Shown here: piece after piece, positions 12,764 to 13,494 of the stretch
Numbering within the stretch: the first letter of the stretch is position 1
How the letters are laid out: each line of letters begins with the position of its first letter
Assembly: GCA_964491375.1 (NCBI GenBank)
Contig: CAZBGL010000237.1
Location: forward strand, 1-13,494
Source of the DNA: CAZBGL01 sp964491375
GTDB taxonomy: Bacteria > Desulfobacterota > Deferrisomatia > Deferrisomatales > Deferrisomataceae
DNA: 13,494 nt
Reading direction: 5' to 3'
Program-made: the position numbers and the translations under genes
The notes under the pieces: model-generated
Seen by the model: the letters and a program-made list of their open reading frames with translations, nothing else
What the model was told of the DNA's origin: nothing
The model's database searches: none

Positions 12764-13225
12764 GTGCAGATCCAGACGCGCCCGTTCGGTCCGGTGGAGA
12801 TCGACGACACCCAGATCGTCACCCTGACCCGGCCCATGCCCGGGTTTCCGGACCACCACCGTTTCGTGGTGCTGCAGCCCGACCCTGAGGTGCCGTTCCA
12901 GTGGTTCCAGTCCGTGGACGGCGAGGACGTGTGTTTCCTCATCGTGGATCCCCGGTTGTTTTTCCCGGACTACCGTTTGGAAGTGAAGAAAGAGGAGTTG
13001 GCCGACCTGGAGATCGAAAGCCCTGACGAGGCTGCGGTGGCCGTGGTGGTGAGCCTGACCGGAGGCCCGGAGCAGGCCACGGCCAACCTGCTCGCTCCCA
13101 TCGTGTTCAACACCCGCAAGAAGCGTGCGCGCCAGTTGATCCTCGAGGGATCGGGCTATCCCCTGCGCGCCCCGCTGTTCCCGCGCCCCGACGAGAAGAA
13201 AAAGGCCTGCCAGGCCGCCGGATAG
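12764..13225 (+). CDS. fliW: FliW, flagellin-binding antagonist of CsrA
   Basis: FliW binds either flagellin or the RNA-binding regulator CsrA, so that flagellin translation falls when unexported flagellin builds up in the cytoplasm. The 153-residue product shows the family pattern: TRPFGPVEIDDTQIVTLTRP, then MPGFPDHHRFVVLQPD, then CFLIVDPRLFFPDYRLEV, and NLLAPIVFNTRKKRARQLIL. The GTG at 12764 has an AGGAGGAG site (12750-12757) at proper distance; a GTG at 12737 overlapping the flgL stop would add nine residues and lacks one. The C-terminus ends in a basic EKKKACQAAG tail whose DNA also forms a possible minus-strand terminator. csrA, its usual neighbour and partner, is not next to it in this window. 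It closes the right operon. Confidence 0.92.
   Translation: MQIQTRPFGPVEIDDTQIVTLTRPMPGFPDHHRFVVLQPDPEVPFQWFQSVDGEDVCFLIVDPRLFFPDYRLEVKKEELADLEIESPDEAAVAVVVSLTGGPEQATANLLAPIVFNTRKKRARQLILEGSGYPLRAPLFPRPDEKKKACQAAG
13196..13216 (-). terminator. Possible minus-strand intrinsic terminator in the fliW 3' end
   Basis: Read on the minus strand, a GGCCT-GGC-AGGCC hairpin (13216 down to 13204) is directly followed by TTTTTCTTCT (13203 down). This is the layout of a Rho-independent terminator, with a short 5-bp GC stem and a 3-nt loop. It would stop transcription entering from a convergent gene to the right. The same bases encode the Lys-rich tail of FliW, so it could be a coincidence of codon choice. 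Confidence 0.35.
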
Positions 13226-13494
13226 GAACCGACGAGGGCTGCCGGCCGTTCGCCGTACTTGGCCCCAAACGGAGACGGTCCCCAGGCGGTTCCCGGCTTT
13301 CCTGCATCGGGAGGACCCCCTGGCTCGGGCGGGCGCGAACACGCGGTATGCGGCCTCGCCGCGGCAACCCGCCGCCCGGAAGCGCCCGGCGAGCACCCTC
13401 GGGGCGCGCCGACGCCGCTCACGAACACCAGGGCCGCGGCGACTGTCGGAGCCGCGCCCGCGCCTCGCAGGGAGTCCTCCCGGACCCGTGCGGA
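13226..13494. other. Non-coding sequence after fliW
   Basis: No gene is visible in these 269 bp: frames on both strands lack ribosome sites, recognisable products and the local codon bias, and csrA is not here. There is no + strand T-run terminator. The only structure seen is a nested stem at 13277-13317, with outer arms GGTCC/GGACC and inner arms TCCCG/CGGGA. The next gene must start beyond the window edge or run in from the right on the minus strand. Confidence 0.6.
13277..13317. repeat. Small nested inverted repeat 50 bp after fliW
   Basis: GGTCC (13277-13281) pairs with GGACC (13313-13317), and directly inside on the right side CGGGA (13308-13312) pairs with TCCCG (13291-13295), leaving a 9-nt bulge on the left and a 12-nt loop. 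In a 70 % GC background such short arms can arise by chance, so this is only a candidate 3'-end structure. Confidence 0.3.

Noticed and set aside
13271..13283. GGAGACGGTCCCC as a REP-type palindrome
   Set aside because: It has one mismatch and a one-base centre, occurs once here, and no associated transposase is visible. A genome-wide count would be needed.
1..13494. Mobile elements, CRISPR arrays, tRNA or rRNA genes, defence systems
   Set aside because: No transposase, integrase, spaced identical repeats or RNA-gene signature was seen. The genes are consistently flagellar or chemotactic in composition and order.

Overview
The window is a flagellar and chemotaxis locus from a very GC-rich (about 70 %) Gram-negative bacterium. 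The P-ring and L-ring genes (flgI, flgH) imply an outer membrane. A sigma-54 activator, a CheX-type phosphatase, rod, ring and junction genes in the order flgF-G-A-H-I-J-M-N-K-L, and a closing fliW together suggest a deltaproteobacterium, such as a Desulfuromonadia-like member of the Desulfobacterota. That placement is inferred from gene order and protein style, not from a marker gene. All recognisable genes are on the + strand and use GC-ending codons.

Left block (1-3416): the 3' end of a sigma-54-dependent activator gene, then cheR, cheW, cheX, a gene for a FliK-like hook-length-control domain protein, and a gene for a small protein equivalent to the C-terminal domain of FlhB. Genes are joined by 4-bp or larger overlaps, or by short gaps, so this looks like the tail of one transcript whose promoter lies upstream of the window. 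The last two genes encode relatives of the two partners (FliK C-terminus and FlhB C-terminus) whose contact switches export specificity. The FlhB-like protein lacks the NPTH self-cleavage motif.

Gap (3417-4023): about 600 bp with no credible gene. It holds a nested inverted repeat, two pairs of spaced direct repeats, a C-rich G-poor tract that may be a Rho-utilisation site, and a well-formed sigma-54 promoter immediately before flgF.

Right block (4024-13225): flgF-flgG (rod), flgA (P-ring chaperone), flgH and flgI (L and P rings), flgJ (rod-binding domain only), an unrecognised 54-residue ORF, flgM (anti-sigma-28), flgN (junction-protein chaperone), flgK and flgL (hook-filament junction), and fliW (flagellin-binding regulator of CsrA). 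A candidate sigma-28 promoter lies in the 3' part of flgJ, just ahead of the 54-residue ORF. The data fit a two-tier scheme in which sigma-54 drives the rod and ring genes and sigma-28 boosts the ORF-flgM-flgN-flgK-flgL-fliW segment. The last 269 bp (13226-13494) show no gene.

Most of the window is a conventional flagellar cluster. The points most worth a second look are the 54-residue ORF with its promoter inside flgJ, the coupled FliK-like/FlhB-C-like pair, and the repeat-rich sigma-54 control region. I saw no mobile element, CRISPR array, tRNA or rRNA.
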